The notes below the pieces were generated by a model, which worked only from the letters and a program-made list of their open reading frames with translations, was not told the origin of the DNA and did no database searches. Of a DNA stretch of 64,000 bases, positions 22,689-33,660 are shown piece by piece. Each line of letters begins with the position of its first letter. Position 1 is the stretch's first letter. Position numbers and translations under genes: made by a program. This DNA comes from Fasciola hepatica (taxonomy: Eukaryota; Platyhelminthes; Trematoda; Plagiorchiida; Fasciolidae), in assembly GCA_948099385.1 (NCBI GenBank), contig CANUEZ040000071.1:62001-126000 (forward strand), read 5' to 3'.

Positions 22689-23617
22689 CTACGGGCTGGT
22701 GGCCGTTCAGTGACACCGGGTTGGACTATTTCGGGCCCTTGTGGATCAAGTGCGGGAAAAGATTAGAAAAGCGATACGGATGTATCATGACGTGCATGAA
22801 ATCACGTGCGGTACACCTAGAAGTCGCACATTCGATGACGACCGATTCGTTTCTACGGGCCTTGCAAAGATTTATCAACCGAAGAGGCGTACCGGCCGAT
22901 ATATACTCAGATAATGGATCGAACTTTGTGGGCGCTCAACGGGAATTGCAGCGTTGGCACAAGAACATAAACAGGGACGAACTGCAGAATCGAACCGTGG
23001 CCTACGGCATACGATGGCATTTCAACCCCCCACAGGCCAGTCACCGAGGCGGCATATGGAAACGCATGATCCGGTCCGCCAGACGGATATTGCTGTCAAT
23101 CATGGAGCAGCAGCCGCCCGACGACGAGACGCTGAACACCGTCATGACTGAGGTGGAGCGAATCCTGAACAACCGCCCCCTGGTTCCAGTATTGAACGGC
23201 GACCCCACCCACCTGGCGCTCACCCCAAACGACTTATTGACGCTAAGGTCGAACGAGGGTTTCCAAGGGCCGGTAAACCTTCGTGGGAGCTACCTCCACG
23301 GGTGGAAGCAAGCGAACTATCTGGCCAAGATCTTCTGGAGGCGATGGCTACGGGAGTACCTACCGGCTTTGCAGACTCGACAGAAGTGGATGGCCAGAAC
23401 AAGACCATTCAAAGTTGGGGACGTGGTTATGATCGCCGACGAACGCGCACATTTCAGCGCTTGGTCTTTGGGAGTAGTTACGGAAACCATCAAAAGCACT
23501 GACGGAATGATAAGAACGGTGAAGGTGAAGACAGCTAACGGAGTGCTCATTCGTGACATACGCAGTATTAACCTACTCGAGAGCGAAGACGGAGGAGCTG
23601 ATAACCCTGTGGCCTAG
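22571..23617 (+). CDS. BEL-1 integrase core and C-terminal domain in the -1 frame
   Basis: This frame overlaps the gag-pol frame by 118 nt. Homology to BEL integrases moves to it near 22,665, at the stretch SLPECRVTTGWWPF. Two catalytic Asp are present (GLDYFGPL at 22,724; IYSDNGSNF at 22,910). The third position of the DDE triad, normally Glu in GGxWE, is Lys (AAA, 23,060-23,062) in SHRGGIWKRMIRS. A DUF5641-like C-terminal part follows, with FKVGDVVMIAD and a charged end. A shift of one base near 22,665 would join the frames; no classic slippery heptamer was seen there. BEL-2 has the same break and the same Lys. The product as read would not be expected to cut or join DNA. Confidence 0.93.
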   Translation: MVVERTRECKTRDPTVCAMQETQCHSRQTTHVSLPECRVTTGWWPFSDTGLDYFGPLWIKCGKRLEKRYGCIMTCMKSRAVHLEVAHSMTTDSFLRALQRFINRRGVPADIYSDNGSNFVGAQRELQRWHKNINRDELQNRTVAYGIRWHFNPPQASHRGGIWKRMIRSARRILLSIMEQQPPDDETLNTVMTEVERILNNRPLVPVLNGDPTHLALTPNDLLTLRSNEGFQGPVNLRGSYLHGWKQANYLAKIFWRRWLREYLPALQTRQKWMARTRPFKVGDVVMIADERAHFSAWSLGVVTETIKSTDGMIRTVKVKTANGVLIRDIRSINLLESEDGGADNPVA

Positions 23618-24322
23618 TAAACCTTTTTCACACCAGTAATCGAGGTGGATAAAGAAACACCATATATACCACACAATCTCCGTCAAACACGTTAAGGTGC
23701 TCGCGGTCCCTTCGTTGACTTTACAGAAGGTTCTTTCCGATATGTGGTGATGAGTGCGATTCCATTATACATCCCGATACATACACGCATGCACGACGCA
23801 CTCTACATCCCGTAAACCCATCATACATGTGACAGTGTTCTGTGTTCGCCTTTTGTTGACGCTACCGAATGCCCCTTGCACATGTGGAAGTAGTGGAGCT
23901 CAGGTCACACATGCATGCTACATTTACTCGTTTTCTTGCCACGCGGTCTTTTGTTGACATTGCAGAAAGTCCTCCTTTGATGTGTAGTCATAACTGTGAT
24001 TTCATTGTAACCCCGGCACACACACACACGCACGCACACACACACACACACTCAAGCGCGTACATCCAGGACCGGACGTCTCCTTACGAGGACAACGTCT
24101 ATGTGACCATTCACGCCCGCCATCGGTCATTTGGTCTTGTGGAAGATGTAGACTAGCCTCACGTCTATGTAGCCAATGGGTTAGGTGCGACCAGTAGTAG
24201 AACGTCGACGACGAGCATTAGACGCGCGCACTGACAGCAGGGCCTAGGCAGGTAGGAAGAATCAGTACCTTTATACCGAACCTTTGACTCTGCTAAGGAT
24301 CCAGGAGGATTTTGGTGGGCGG
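23618..24322 (+). other. BEL-1 3' non-coding region with (CA)n and polypurine stretch
   Basis: About 700 bp lie between the integrase stop and the 3' LTR. They hold two related segments, each with CATACAC-type text and a GTTGAC block (about 23,700-23,850 and 23,880-24,000). A (CA)n-like tract follows at 24,017-24,052. A purine-rich stretch, AGGAGGATTTTGGTGGGCGG, lies just before the LTR at 24,303-24,322 and could prime plus-strand synthesis. Confidence 0.7.
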
Positions 24323-24701
24323 TGTAACAGCCGGTCGTGGAAAATCCCCCTTTTTCCCTCGCGATTCAGTGTTTTTTCCCAACATCACTCATTTCCATAC
24401 ACTATTGACTTGTCTTTACGAACTGGTTGTTCTTCTGGACCAATTGTTGTTTGTTCGCGCCCAGAGCGCTATTTTGGCACATCCTTGTTCAGGACCTGCG
24501 TGACGCACGTGCTGTCTGCTCACACGCTGCTATTCGGTTTCTCGTTGTTGAGACTTTGTGATCGTATTATTGAGGTTTGTATATTGTGTACGTCATTGTT
24601 TATTTTAATAATCTAGTATCGTAGAATTATCACGGATAATCGCCTTCTGATTTCGGGATCCGTTGCGAATTTGGCTACGCATTGCTCAAACGTTCGTAAC
24701 A
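24323..24701 (+). repeat. BEL-1 3' LTR
   Basis: 379 bp, identical by eye to the 5' LTR, followed by the target duplication CCCGG at 24,702-24,706. Confidence 0.95.
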
Positions 24702-25420
24702 CCCGGTGACTTATGGGTTTTGATGGACTTGAGCATCTTGTTCACTTCCGGCTCCCCAAAGCATACATAATGAACAGCGGCGAGCTATCCACCATCGGGA
24801 TTGGCGCACCTTCCTCCACAGAATAAACTGACAGATAACGTTTGGCGAGTGTCTCAGCCTTTCCGTCATCTGTTGCAACCATTTCGTCGTTGTTCGTCAG
24901 TGCCGGGATACCCATTTTCGCTCTGGTGCGGCGCTTTAAGTATGCAAACAGGCGCTTGGGTGCTCGCACCGCATCGACCGCAAGGGCCTCCTCGAATGCC
25001 ATCCGCTTTATTCGTTTTTGTTCGGTACACTGGTTACGAATCCTGCGATAGAGATCATTACCCTCACCTGTGGATTGGAACCGCTGCCAGGCCCTATTTC
25101 GTCGTTTGAGCAGGCGTCTGAGCTCCAGATCAAACCACGGCGCCCCTTTACCCGAGGTCTACGCCGGTTGAGGGGGCAGCAGGTATTCATAAGGTACAAG
25201 ATACCGTCACGAATAAACGCCCAAGCTTCGTTCACATCGCGGTGGACATCTGAATCCGTGGGAAACCAGTTGACGTCTAATGCCGCTCTCCGGACATCTT
25301 CGAATGGAGTGCGCCAAACATTACGTCCGATGTATATCTCAAGGTCAAGGCCAAGCCCGAGTGAAATTCAGACTTGTAGCTGGGTCCACCCTAGTATACA
25401 CCACCTAATTACCTGAAACC
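24702..25420 (-). pseudogene. CR1-A linker between endonuclease and RT (piece 2 of 3)
   Basis: The minus strand encodes the region that in CR1 elements links the APE endonuclease to the RT. From about 25,340 downward it has GRNVWRTPFEDVRRAALDV, then NEAWAFIRDGILYL, a LRRLLKRRNRAWQRF block, RLFAYLKRRTRAKMGIPAL and LAKRYLSVYSVEE. It runs up to the BEL-1 target site. At least one frameshift falls near 25,150. Upstream it meets CR1-F at about 25.4 kb. The missing endonuclease is found beyond CR1-F at 33,664-34,443. Confidence 0.8.
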
Positions 25421-26085
25421 GTGACCTGGTTGTGTAAACAACAGTGGCACACCACCGTGCAGACGCTAGTACTTATCGCGAGTTAGAGTTATAGACTACA
25501 TTGATTATTCACTGCTCTAATTCCACTTAATTACATTCTACATGGCTTATCTAGCAAATCTCCCCTGATTCTCGCCACAGTAGGATCTATCTAGCGTTTT
25601 TACATCCCATCGCTATAACCCAACTCCTAACTTATTTTCGCTACGCATCCTCCGGTGCACCTTCTGAAGTTTCTGTCTCACTGTGCCTCCGTTCATTTGT
25701 TTTTTTGCCATAAGAGCGCACTTTCGTTCCACCCGGTCCACTGACCCCATACTTACAATATACTGTCCCGCAAAACCTGCTGTTGTGATCCAAGCAACAG
25801 CTAAGTACCTACCGTATCCTGTGGGGTTCAACCTGTGCACACCACACAGCAAAATTTCTTCTATCTCACTATTCCTCATCGTCCCAAGTCTCCTAGTCCC
25901 AACAGTATATATAGCGGGTCATATAGCTCACTGCCCGTACCTCATTGCCACTTTGGTCTCATCTAGACCTTTGCACACATAGCACCCAGGAACACTCCTG
26001 GTCTGCTCAGACCTTTAGCTTGTCTCTGTCTAGTTGACCGATTTCCTGCTACCTTTTTACCGCCGTCATATTTTCCTAATTATCA

Positions 26086-28260
26086 TGCTATCCCGGCCCT
26101 CAACCAGTACTCGGAAAATCCGTATCGCTCAAGCTGGCAAATGCAAACACACCCAACCCCTCCCAAAAACCAGGCCGTGCTCTGTGGCCCTCGTTAACGT
26201 CGACGGTGAAGCTTCTAATAGTCCTAATGGCCTTAAGCAGACTTTCGTCGAACTTAGTAACGAGGTCGAGCTGATTGGTGAAATCCTTTCAAAGGTTTCA
26301 CCCCCTGGCTACTCTCCTTGACCCTGTAGCCGCTACATCGCCCAAGAACTTGGTTTCGGTGGGACACCTCCTCGACTCCGTGTCTACTGAAATATACCAC
26401 CGCATTGCCAAATCCAAGAACGCAGTGGTTTTCATTGTTCCAGACCGCTTACCACTTTCCTTGGCGAAACACAACATACTAAGTTCGTGCAACATGGCTC
26501 ACTATAGATGCCATTGCAGGGGGCTACGTAAAACGTCCCAGCGACATAGTTGCTCCCCGCTATTCCAATTCACGGACGACAGTTGCTGCCCTTTCCCCGT
26601 ATAAGGACATCAAGATATTCTCTGATAAAACCCCCCTCCAACGGGAAATACTTCGTTCGCTGAGAAATAACTCCGCCTTGCCCATGCAGACTGACCCCAC
26701 TGTAACCGACATGAAGGTTACCCAATGCCCCTCTGTCAAGAAGTCAAAGGCGAGCCCAGCGCCTCACCCTGCCTGCCTGCAAACTGTTGACTTAGATATG
26801 TCTAACTCCCCACCCCCGGTTCCGCTTCCACTCAAACGCCCTTTTTGACCATCTCCCCCAGTAGCCTCTACTAGCAGTAGCTCTCGCTCCCCGACCACAG
26901 GCCCCAAGCGGCACTCCACTTCAGTATTAAAGCCGCGCTCCCCCGTCATAGTCTCTGAGCCAAAACAAGACCCTGGTACAACCATCAGCCCCCGCCGTAC
27001 TACTTCCAGTCTGTCCTCCGAGCCATTGACAAGTGTTGTCACCCACCGCTCTCGCTCTAACGACTCTACAAACTACCCACCAGCTGCTAGCTCAGCCGCG
27101 ACACTTCTTTTCTATCCTCATAAGTGCCGCTCTAATCCCCCCATAAGCCTACCTGGTACTCCTACCAGGTCCGCACTTGCCCAACTAATCACCTCACCCA
27201 TTACCACCCACTCTCAATCGGCTTCTGCCCATAGCGTACTCTCGGATCCCCCAGGTGATAACCAACTGGGCCACCATCCGGATCCGTCTAACGCCATCGT
27301 CCCTTTGAGTAGGAGTGACCTTCAGGGCCTTGCCAGTACCACTCACCCTTCCACTGCCTCGCACCCCCTTCCACTGCCTCGCACCCCCTTCCACTGTCTT
27401 TCCCTCTCTCTGATCGCATGGGTCACACCAACCCTCCACCTCCGTTGCTACCGTATATCCCTCCCTGCCCCCCAAACACCAACCCTCCATACTATAGCCC
27501 CAGCATGCCTCCGCTGTTCCCCCCTGCTCACCTCCTCACCTCATCTAACCCTGAAGTACCACATACATACCTTAGCAGATACTCTAGGTTCGTACCTGTA
27601 CCCCGCCTCCTCGTCCCACCTCCCCACTTACCGGCTCCCCTGCACCTCATGAGCCTCCAAACCTTTCCAAATTTCGCCACTCCCTTCCCGCCCCCCACCT
27701 CACACTACGTCCCAGTTACTCTCCCACATGCCTTCACCCCCATACCGACCTACCGGCATTATACTGACTCTGCCCAACAGGTAGGTTACCTGCAGTCAAG
27801 ATCCCATTTTTTTTCCTGACCGGTGCCCTCCGCACCCGTGGCCATATTGCTAGTCGCCCTATGGACCATATCCATAAACTTTCACAGACTCATATCACCG
27901 ATCGCTCCCCATGCCATGCCACTTAGCACCTTACACCACGCACTCCCCCCTGTCCACCCCGCTTCGACAGATATTCTTAACCTCTCACTTTGCCATATGG
28001 AGCCCCCTCCCTCTGCACCGTGTGACGCCCCTCCGGCCCACATCAGTGGTGTGCTGCACACCCACCGTATTGACCACCCACAGCGATCGGCTGCGCCTAA
28101 TGCTAACGCTTCTCTTACTTTCCGTCCCCCACCCAACACTGCCTGCCCCCCCACTTCTACTGACGCTCTATCCCCACTGAGACCCGACTCCTATCGCCAC
28201 AGCGATCCCAAAATTCTTGCACCTGGCATCCATGCTTTGCGCACACCGACACTGAACTCA
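26086..28260 (+). pseudogene. CR1-F ORF1, frameshifted, with long Pro/Ser/Thr-rich region
   Basis: The likely start is the ATG at 26,086 (MLSRPSTSTRKIRIAQ). It is open to 26,321, then continues in another frame from about 26,300 with IAKSKNAVVFIVPDRLP and a Cys-rich stretch (SCNMAHYRCHCRG), features of trematode CR1 ORF1 proteins that bind nucleic acid. From about 26,750 to 28,200 both plus frames are extremely rich in Pro, Ser and Thr. This is mostly the C-rich base composition, with broken frames. The protein would accompany element RNA. The copy is not functional as read. Confidence 0.55.
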
Positions 28261-28900
28261 TTCCTACTAGTTCTTATTAACGTTCGCTCAATAATTAGAA
28301 AAATATCGCACCTGCGATCTTTGGCATTTACGTCAAACGCTGACATTATACTAATAACTGAATCCTGGCTGTCAGATGATGCCTCGCTTGACCTTGTTCT
28401 CATAGCTGGGTATCATTGCTTCTCGAACACCCGCCAGTCCAGGCGTGGAGGGGCTGTTTAGCCTTTGTAAAATGCACTATCCACGCTAGTGTTATCGACC
28501 ACCCCTCTCTTCTCCTTACTGAGGATTCGTTATGACTATCCATTCACGCCTTCGGCCAGAACCTCCTCCTTGGCTGCGTCTACTTCCCCCCGGGTATGGA
28601 GCCTGCAAAAATTGACTCTGCCGTGGATGTCTTTAATGCCGCACTTGACTACCCTGCCAGTGCAAAAATTATTGCGGGTGACTTTAAATTTCCTTCAATT
28701 TGCTGGTCCTCCCATACTAGCCCCCCCCCGCCCTCTCCACCTTCCTTTCTTGTGTCCGTCTTGGTGGACGGACCCAACATGTCTCCTGCCCTACTAGGGG
28801 GAACAACATCTTGGACCTAGTATTCTCCATTGATGCTCCTGATATGATCACCCAGACTACTGATCACCTCCCGGGTAGTGACCACCGTATTGTCAGGTGC
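28255..28900 (+). pseudogene. CR1-F APE-type endonuclease, frameshifted
   Basis: Endonuclease blocks are spread over three frames. LINVRSIIRKISHLRSLA and ILITESWLSDDASLD (the TETWL-type motif with a catalytic Glu) are at 28,260-28,390. LLGCVYFPPG with KIIAGDFKFPSICW (GDFN-type motif) is at 28,580-28,700, and ILDLVFSID with PGSDHRIVRC (the catalytic SDH motif) is at 28,805-28,890. Frameshifts occur near 28,460 and 28,790. In CR1 elements this enzyme nicks the target DNA. Confidence 0.8.
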
Positions 28901-31081
28901 AAGTTCAGCTGTTCTCATCCGATGCAATCCTCTCCCCCTGTTCCGACTTCCTACCGTTCCTGTAACTGGCCCCTAGTACCAATGATAATCCGCACCCTTA
29001 ACTGGGACACATTTTTTCTTTCATCCGATCCCCTCACTGTTGTGAACTCTCTCTACTCCAACCTCCTACACTGCCTAAATACCGCCAACCCATGTGTCGA
29101 CCCACGCCCCAATTCCAGCACCTCACGCCTGTCACTTTTAGAGCGTAAGCTGTCTAAGCTGCAACTTACCTTCGCTAGATCACACGACTTTACAATTCTC
29201 CTGCGCATAAGCCAGCTACAACTGAGGCTGCGTTGCATGGTCGATTCACATCTGAGAAGGCAAGAGGCCATCGCCCTAGCACACCCAAACAAAACTGGCT
29301 ACCTGTCCAACCTGCTTAGTAAAAGGTCCAACCAATCCAATCATACCTCGCCCAATTTCCTCATCTGCGGCTCATCTACCGCCTACACTCCAGCATCTAT
29401 TTCTGAGGCCTTCAATGAGCATTTTTCTTCCTCTCTTATAAGCTGTCCTGGTATTCCCCCTCCTACAGTCCACCCCTGCACCTCTGCCTCTCTTTCATCG
29501 ATTCCCTTTACCCATCTAGAAATTGAAAAATCAGTTTCGTCTATGAAACCTTCCTCGAAACCGGGACCAGATGATCTCCCACCGGCCTTCCTCCGTTTCG
29601 GTGGTCCTGACCTCCATTTATTGTTACTTAATATGTATACCACCTCCATGCTTCACAGTTTCGTCCCACCTCAATGGAAATCCTCTGTTATAGTTTCGCG
29701 CTTCAAAAAGGGCGTATTACACGACCCAGATAACTATCGGCCCATTAATCACACTCCAGTAGTCTGCAAAATTATGGAGAGAATTATCAAAAGACACATT
29801 GTCCAGTACCTCTTATCTAACAACCTGCTGAACCCTCGTCAGCATGGTTTCTTGAACTCCCGTTCCTGCTCTTCCTACCAGCTTGACTTTCTCAATGTCC
29901 TATCGTCTGCTGCCGACACCGGCAACTCTGTAATTGTCCTGTACCTCGACATGTCTAAGGCATTTGACCGTGTTCCCCATATGCACCTGTTAGCCAAAAT
30001 CCGGTCTCTCGGTATTAGTGACCCTCTCCTCTCCTGGCTATCCTCTTATCTCTCTCACAGATCACAAGCTGTGCGCGTTGACGGCCACTTATCTTCCGCC
30101 AAACCCATCACTAGCGGCGTCATCCAAGGCAGTGTCCTAGGCCCATTACTATTCCTCATTTATATCAATGACATTTTCTCTTCTATTGGACACGGCACTC
30201 CTTTCCTCTTTGCCGAAGATATAAAAATAATGTACTCTTTCCCCCCTAGTGACCTATCCGTGACTCTATGCAACATATCACATGACTTACTCGTTCTCCA
30301 AACTTGGTGTGTCTCGTGGTTCATGAAATTCTCTGCGGAGAAAAGCTTCCTCCTACCATACAAGTGCACGGTACCACCCGGCCAAATTTGTCTGGACGGC
30401 CTGCCCATCCCAATACACCCCATCGTTACCGATCTTGGCATACGCTTATCTTGTTCCTTTAACTTCCATGAACAGGCATCATTCCAAATCGCTAAGGCTA
30501 AGCGAACCCTAGGCCTGATCAAGCGGTGTTTCCTAATACCGACCAGTCGCCTCTCCATGTATCTCTCACACGTGAGACCGCTCCTAGAATATTGTCCCAT
30601 TACCTCCAGCCTCTGGCCACGTTCCTCCATTGTATCTCTTGAGAACGTTCAGCGTACCTTCACTAAAAGGCTGTTGGGCGTATCCCTAGCCCCAACATAC
30701 CACCAACGGTGTGAGCTCCTACAAATTGAGCCTCTATGGATTCGTCGCATGAGGCTCAACCTGATTTTCCTCTTTAAGATAATCCATAACCTGGCCTACA
30801 CCTCTTATCCCATCTCATTCGCTGCGCCCTGCTCCTACCCCATCCGGCACCGTGCCTTCGCTCTCACTGTCCCTCATTCTAATCTCTGTCTGAAGTCCCG
30901 ATTCTTTCTGTCAGCCTATTCCAAAATCTGGAATAAGCTGCCCCTTAGCTCTTGCAGTGCCTCCTCAATGTTCGCTTTTAGGCGCGAACTTTTGTCATAC
31001 TTAACAGTCTCCAATGCTATACTGCTCACCAATGAGCTCATCTCCGCCGAACTGGCCTTTGAAAGAGGCCTCACACTGTAA
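28811..31081 (+). CDS. CR1-F end of endonuclease, RT and C-terminal domain (756 codons)
   Basis: This is one long open frame. It begins at the end of the endonuclease (SDH motif about residue 25). Linker helices follow. The RT has SSKPGPDDLPPAFL, QHGFLNSRSC, motif A VLYLDMSKAFDRVPH, motif B GVIQGSVLGPLLF and thumb IVTDLGIRLS. A C-terminal domain has SRFFLSAYSKIWNKLP. The motif C catalytic pair reads FLFAEDIKI: the first Asp of FADD is Glu (GAA at about 30,215), so activity is doubtful although the frame is intact. The annotated start is only the first Met in frame; the protein would begin further upstream were the endonuclease not frameshifted. Confidence 0.9.
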   Translation: MDLVFSIDAPDMITQTTDHLPGSDHRIVRCKFSCSHPMQSSPPVPTSYRSCNWPLVPMIIRTLNWDTFFLSSDPLTVVNSLYSNLLHCLNTANPCVDPRPNSSTSRLSLLERKLSKLQLTFARSHDFTILLRISQLQLRLRCMVDSHLRRQEAIALAHPNKTGYLSNLLSKRSNQSNHTSPNFLICGSSTAYTPASISEAFNEHFSSSLISCPGIPPPTVHPCTSASLSSIPFTHLEIEKSVSSMKPSSKPGPDDLPPAFLRFGGPDLHLLLLNMYTTSMLHSFVPPQWKSSVIVSRFKKGVLHDPDNYRPINHTPVVCKIMERIIKRHIVQYLLSNNLLNPRQHGFLNSRSCSSYQLDFLNVLSSAADTGNSVIVLYLDMSKAFDRVPHMHLLAKIRSLGISDPLLSWLSSYLSHRSQAVRVDGHLSSAKPITSGVIQGSVLGPLLFLIYINDIFSSIGHGTPFLFAEDIKIMYSFPPSDLSVTLCNISHDLLVLQTWCVSWFMKFSAEKSFLLPYKCTVPPGQICLDGLPIPIHPIVTDLGIRLSCSFNFHEQASFQIAKAKRTLGLIKRCFLIPTSRLSMYLSHVRPLLEYCPITSSLWPRSSIVSLENVQRTFTKRLLGVSLAPTYHQRCELLQIEPLWIRRMRLNLIFLFKIIHNLAYTSYPISFAAPCSYPIRHRAFALTVPHSNLCLKSRFFLSAYSKIWNKLPLSSCSASSMFAFRRELLSYLTVSNAILLTNELISAELAFERGLTL

Positions 31082-33658
31082 CTCTACTACCTCTGCGTCA
31101 CAAGCCACTAGGCACACCCCGCGAACTAAGGCCATTGCATTCACTGATCCACAGCGAACCTACCTCCTGCCATCATAAGGTAACCCTATTGCTCACCTAC
31201 GTTCATCTCTTATCCATCATATTCACTTTTTTTCTCCTCAGTATCCGTTGATTCTCAGCTGGGGCACACCCAGACTGCGATTCTCTATCCCTTTTCCCTT
31301 TCCAATGATCCCCGCTGACGGCCAACCACTTCGGGCACTGTACTTACCAAATCCCTGGCAGGTGCACCTGGATAATATTGCTACACGGTCGTCTACCACT
31401 TGCTGTTTCCGTTGGCTCTCCTGTCCATGGTCTCACGTCTTGGTCAATTGTTGCTGGTTCACGCACCCCCATCGCGGTCGTTTTGTCCCCTGTACAATTA
31501 TCCATGATCACTCGTGCCACTCCCAACAGTGCGGGGCGCGGTCAGATCCACCGCTAGGGCCGGCGCACATCGGGCGTGCAGGCCGTCTGCAACGATGTGC
31601 GAGCGCAACTAGACTGGTGGATCACACCTCCTACGTTCACTTCACGAAGTGTTTTTCAGGTTGGCTGCCCAGAGCACGGCCAGTCCCACCCACTAGCACC
31701 GGTTGCGGATGGCAAGCCCTAACTTTTCTTGGACTACCGAATCCAATGCTGTCGGTTGAAAATTGCATGCTCCTCATCCTTTTTCCGCCACAGCCTGTTC
31801 ACCTATAGCTCTTATCATCTGTTTCCACTTCCCATTTTTGTCGCCCTACCACGGTATGCACACCTACCCGTTTCGTCCTTCCTCCTATTGCCTCTCTCTA
31901 CATCAACTTTCACTGCTTTGAGTCACTATCGTCCTAGCCACTCTTCTCTGTCGACGCTCAGCAATAACTCTTTCCCCACCTGCCGTCATTGCTGGCTTCT
32001 ATCATCTATGCGCTTGGTGTTACCCTCTGCTCAAAACGCCCATTGATAGCTTCCTTAAACCTGTCGCCCTGTTAATCCCTCCTCGTGCCCCATGCCATGA
32101 TGCACCAATCGCACCCGCACTCATGCCCGATCCGCATATTAGAACTTGCCGCTCCAAACTTCGCATCCTTTACAGTCGTATTTATTATCTAATCACCACC
32201 ACCATATCTTCCTCACTTGGCCCCGCGATTCCTCTGCGGTTCTTTCCAGTGTCCTGATTAGTATCCACCTGTTCAATTGTCTGCCGGCACACAGCTCTCC
32301 AGCTCCATTGCCCCAACTCCTTTGCGAATTCATTTTTTGTGGCCTTTTTGTTCTATTACTGGTTCACTTATCTCGGGGCTTCCCGCTTCCTTGTCCGTCT
32401 CCTTCGTGTTTCATCTGCAGTAAAATGATCTGATTGGTGATTTCTTACCTGTGTCTCCTCGGTCATTGCTTTCATCCCTTGATCCGTTTATTGCTCGCTA
32501 CAGGCATTTTTCTGTACCTTCCAGTGTGGTCCGCTTTTCCATGTTCCACCATCGTAATGACAACGTTACGTCACGGTGTTCTTTTACAGTTCCAAACTGT
32601 TTGACCTGTCACTACCCGATTCCTCTGGTCCGTCACTACATCTCACACCTGCATTAATCAAATAATTAGACCCATTCTTACCTGTTTTCCTTGATCCTGT
32701 CTTTCATCTTCACTCTTCCATGAACTGCTTCTAACAGTCTTCATCACTTCTGTGCTTCCGCATTCTATTTTTCTCTCCGTTGGGCTGCCATGTGCACTTG
32801 TCATGAAGTTAATCCACCACGATATTCCAAAGTTAATCCTACAACCATTTGATCTAACATTACCTACTCCTCCTAATGACTGATAATTTCTTTCTAGGAC
32901 CCCATTGTTATTGCTCCTGCTTCTCTTAAACCTATGCATATATATATATATAATAAGTCCATATATATATATATATATATAAACTTACGCATATATATCT
33001 ATGTACACGCGCTCTGCATCTTGTAGTTCCTCACCGGCCATCTATCTTGTTATCATCCCAACTACCGTCATAATAGGCATCCATCGACTCTACATCTGTG
33101 CCTCACATCTACCGTACCCAATCCTCCCAAATCGTTTTTGTCATCTGATCATCCCTCTTCCTCTTGCATTGCTCGCTGCCTGTTTTACGGTGAGTTTTGT
33201 GTCCTGTCCGCCGACAATTCACTGCAAAGTACCGATGCTTCATTGATATCTAATCCACTGCAGTGCACCTCACCCTTTTCTTCATCGTTCCTCGCTACTG
33301 TAGTTCTTTATACCGATTTCCAGCCTTTCTCATGTTTACGAGTCTACCTCCATATGTAATTGCCCGGGACCAGCCATTCATTCCACCTGACCTTGAATTT
33401 CAAACTCACCTGGTGTCCATTCAAAGCCGTTCTTGAGCTCATCTAAACTCCACGCAATCTCTATCGTGTGCATACTTTTATCCTATTTTCATCCTAGCTT
33501 ATTCCCCCTTCTGAGCTTTTTTATCCAATATTTTCATGAGAGTCTCCATATTTCCATGAATTATATCTGTCCATTCCATCACCTGTATCTACATGATCAT
33601 GCACATGGCATGCTTCGGGCGCTTCCGAAATAAACCATTATTATTATTATTATTATTG
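31082..33658 (+). other. CR1-F long pyrimidine-rich 3' region and (ATT)n tail
   Basis: There are 2,577 bp without a convincing gene, strongly C+T biased on the plus strand. An interrupted (AT)n tract lies at about 32,939-32,982. The end has ATAAACC followed by (ATT)7 at 33,637-33,657. The related copies CR1-D and CR1-E also carry 3-kb regions here. Short open frames (for example 31,248-31,808) reflect composition. Confidence 0.75.
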
Positions 33659-33660
33659 TG

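Larger units (their letters stand above)
18002..24701 (+). mobile_element. BEL/Pao LTR retrotransposon BEL-1 (6,700 bp)
   Basis: The element is bounded by two 379-bp LTRs (TGTAAC...GTAACA) and flanked by the 5-bp duplication CCCGG at 17,997-18,001 and 24,702-24,706. It carries a long gag-pro-RT-RNase H frame and a second frame with the integrase core. It is inserted in the reverse transcriptase gene of CR1-A, in opposite orientation. The LTRs look identical by eye, so insertion is recent. BEL-2 at 35,858-42,548 is an inverted relative. Confidence 0.97.
25420..33658 (+). mobile_element. CR1-F: near full-length CR1-like non-LTR element, family II
   Basis: A plus-strand, pyrimidine-rich element with ORF1, APE endonuclease, RT, a 2.6-kb 3' region and an (ATT)n tail at 33,637-33,657. 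The 5' boundary is approximate. It sits inside CR1-A: CR1-A endonuclease ends just to its right and the CR1-A linker begins just to its left. Relatives are CR1-D (52.4-55.7 kb) and CR1-E (58.97 kb to end). Confidence 0.85.

Noticed and set aside
24017..24052. Host CA microsatellite
   Set aside because: A shorter version occurs at the same place in BEL-2 (about 36,505-36,533), so it is part of the BEL 3' non-coding region.
26764..28154. Minus-strand Gly/Arg-rich ORFs
   Set aside because: They are antisense to the C-rich CR1-F ORF1 region and reflect base composition.
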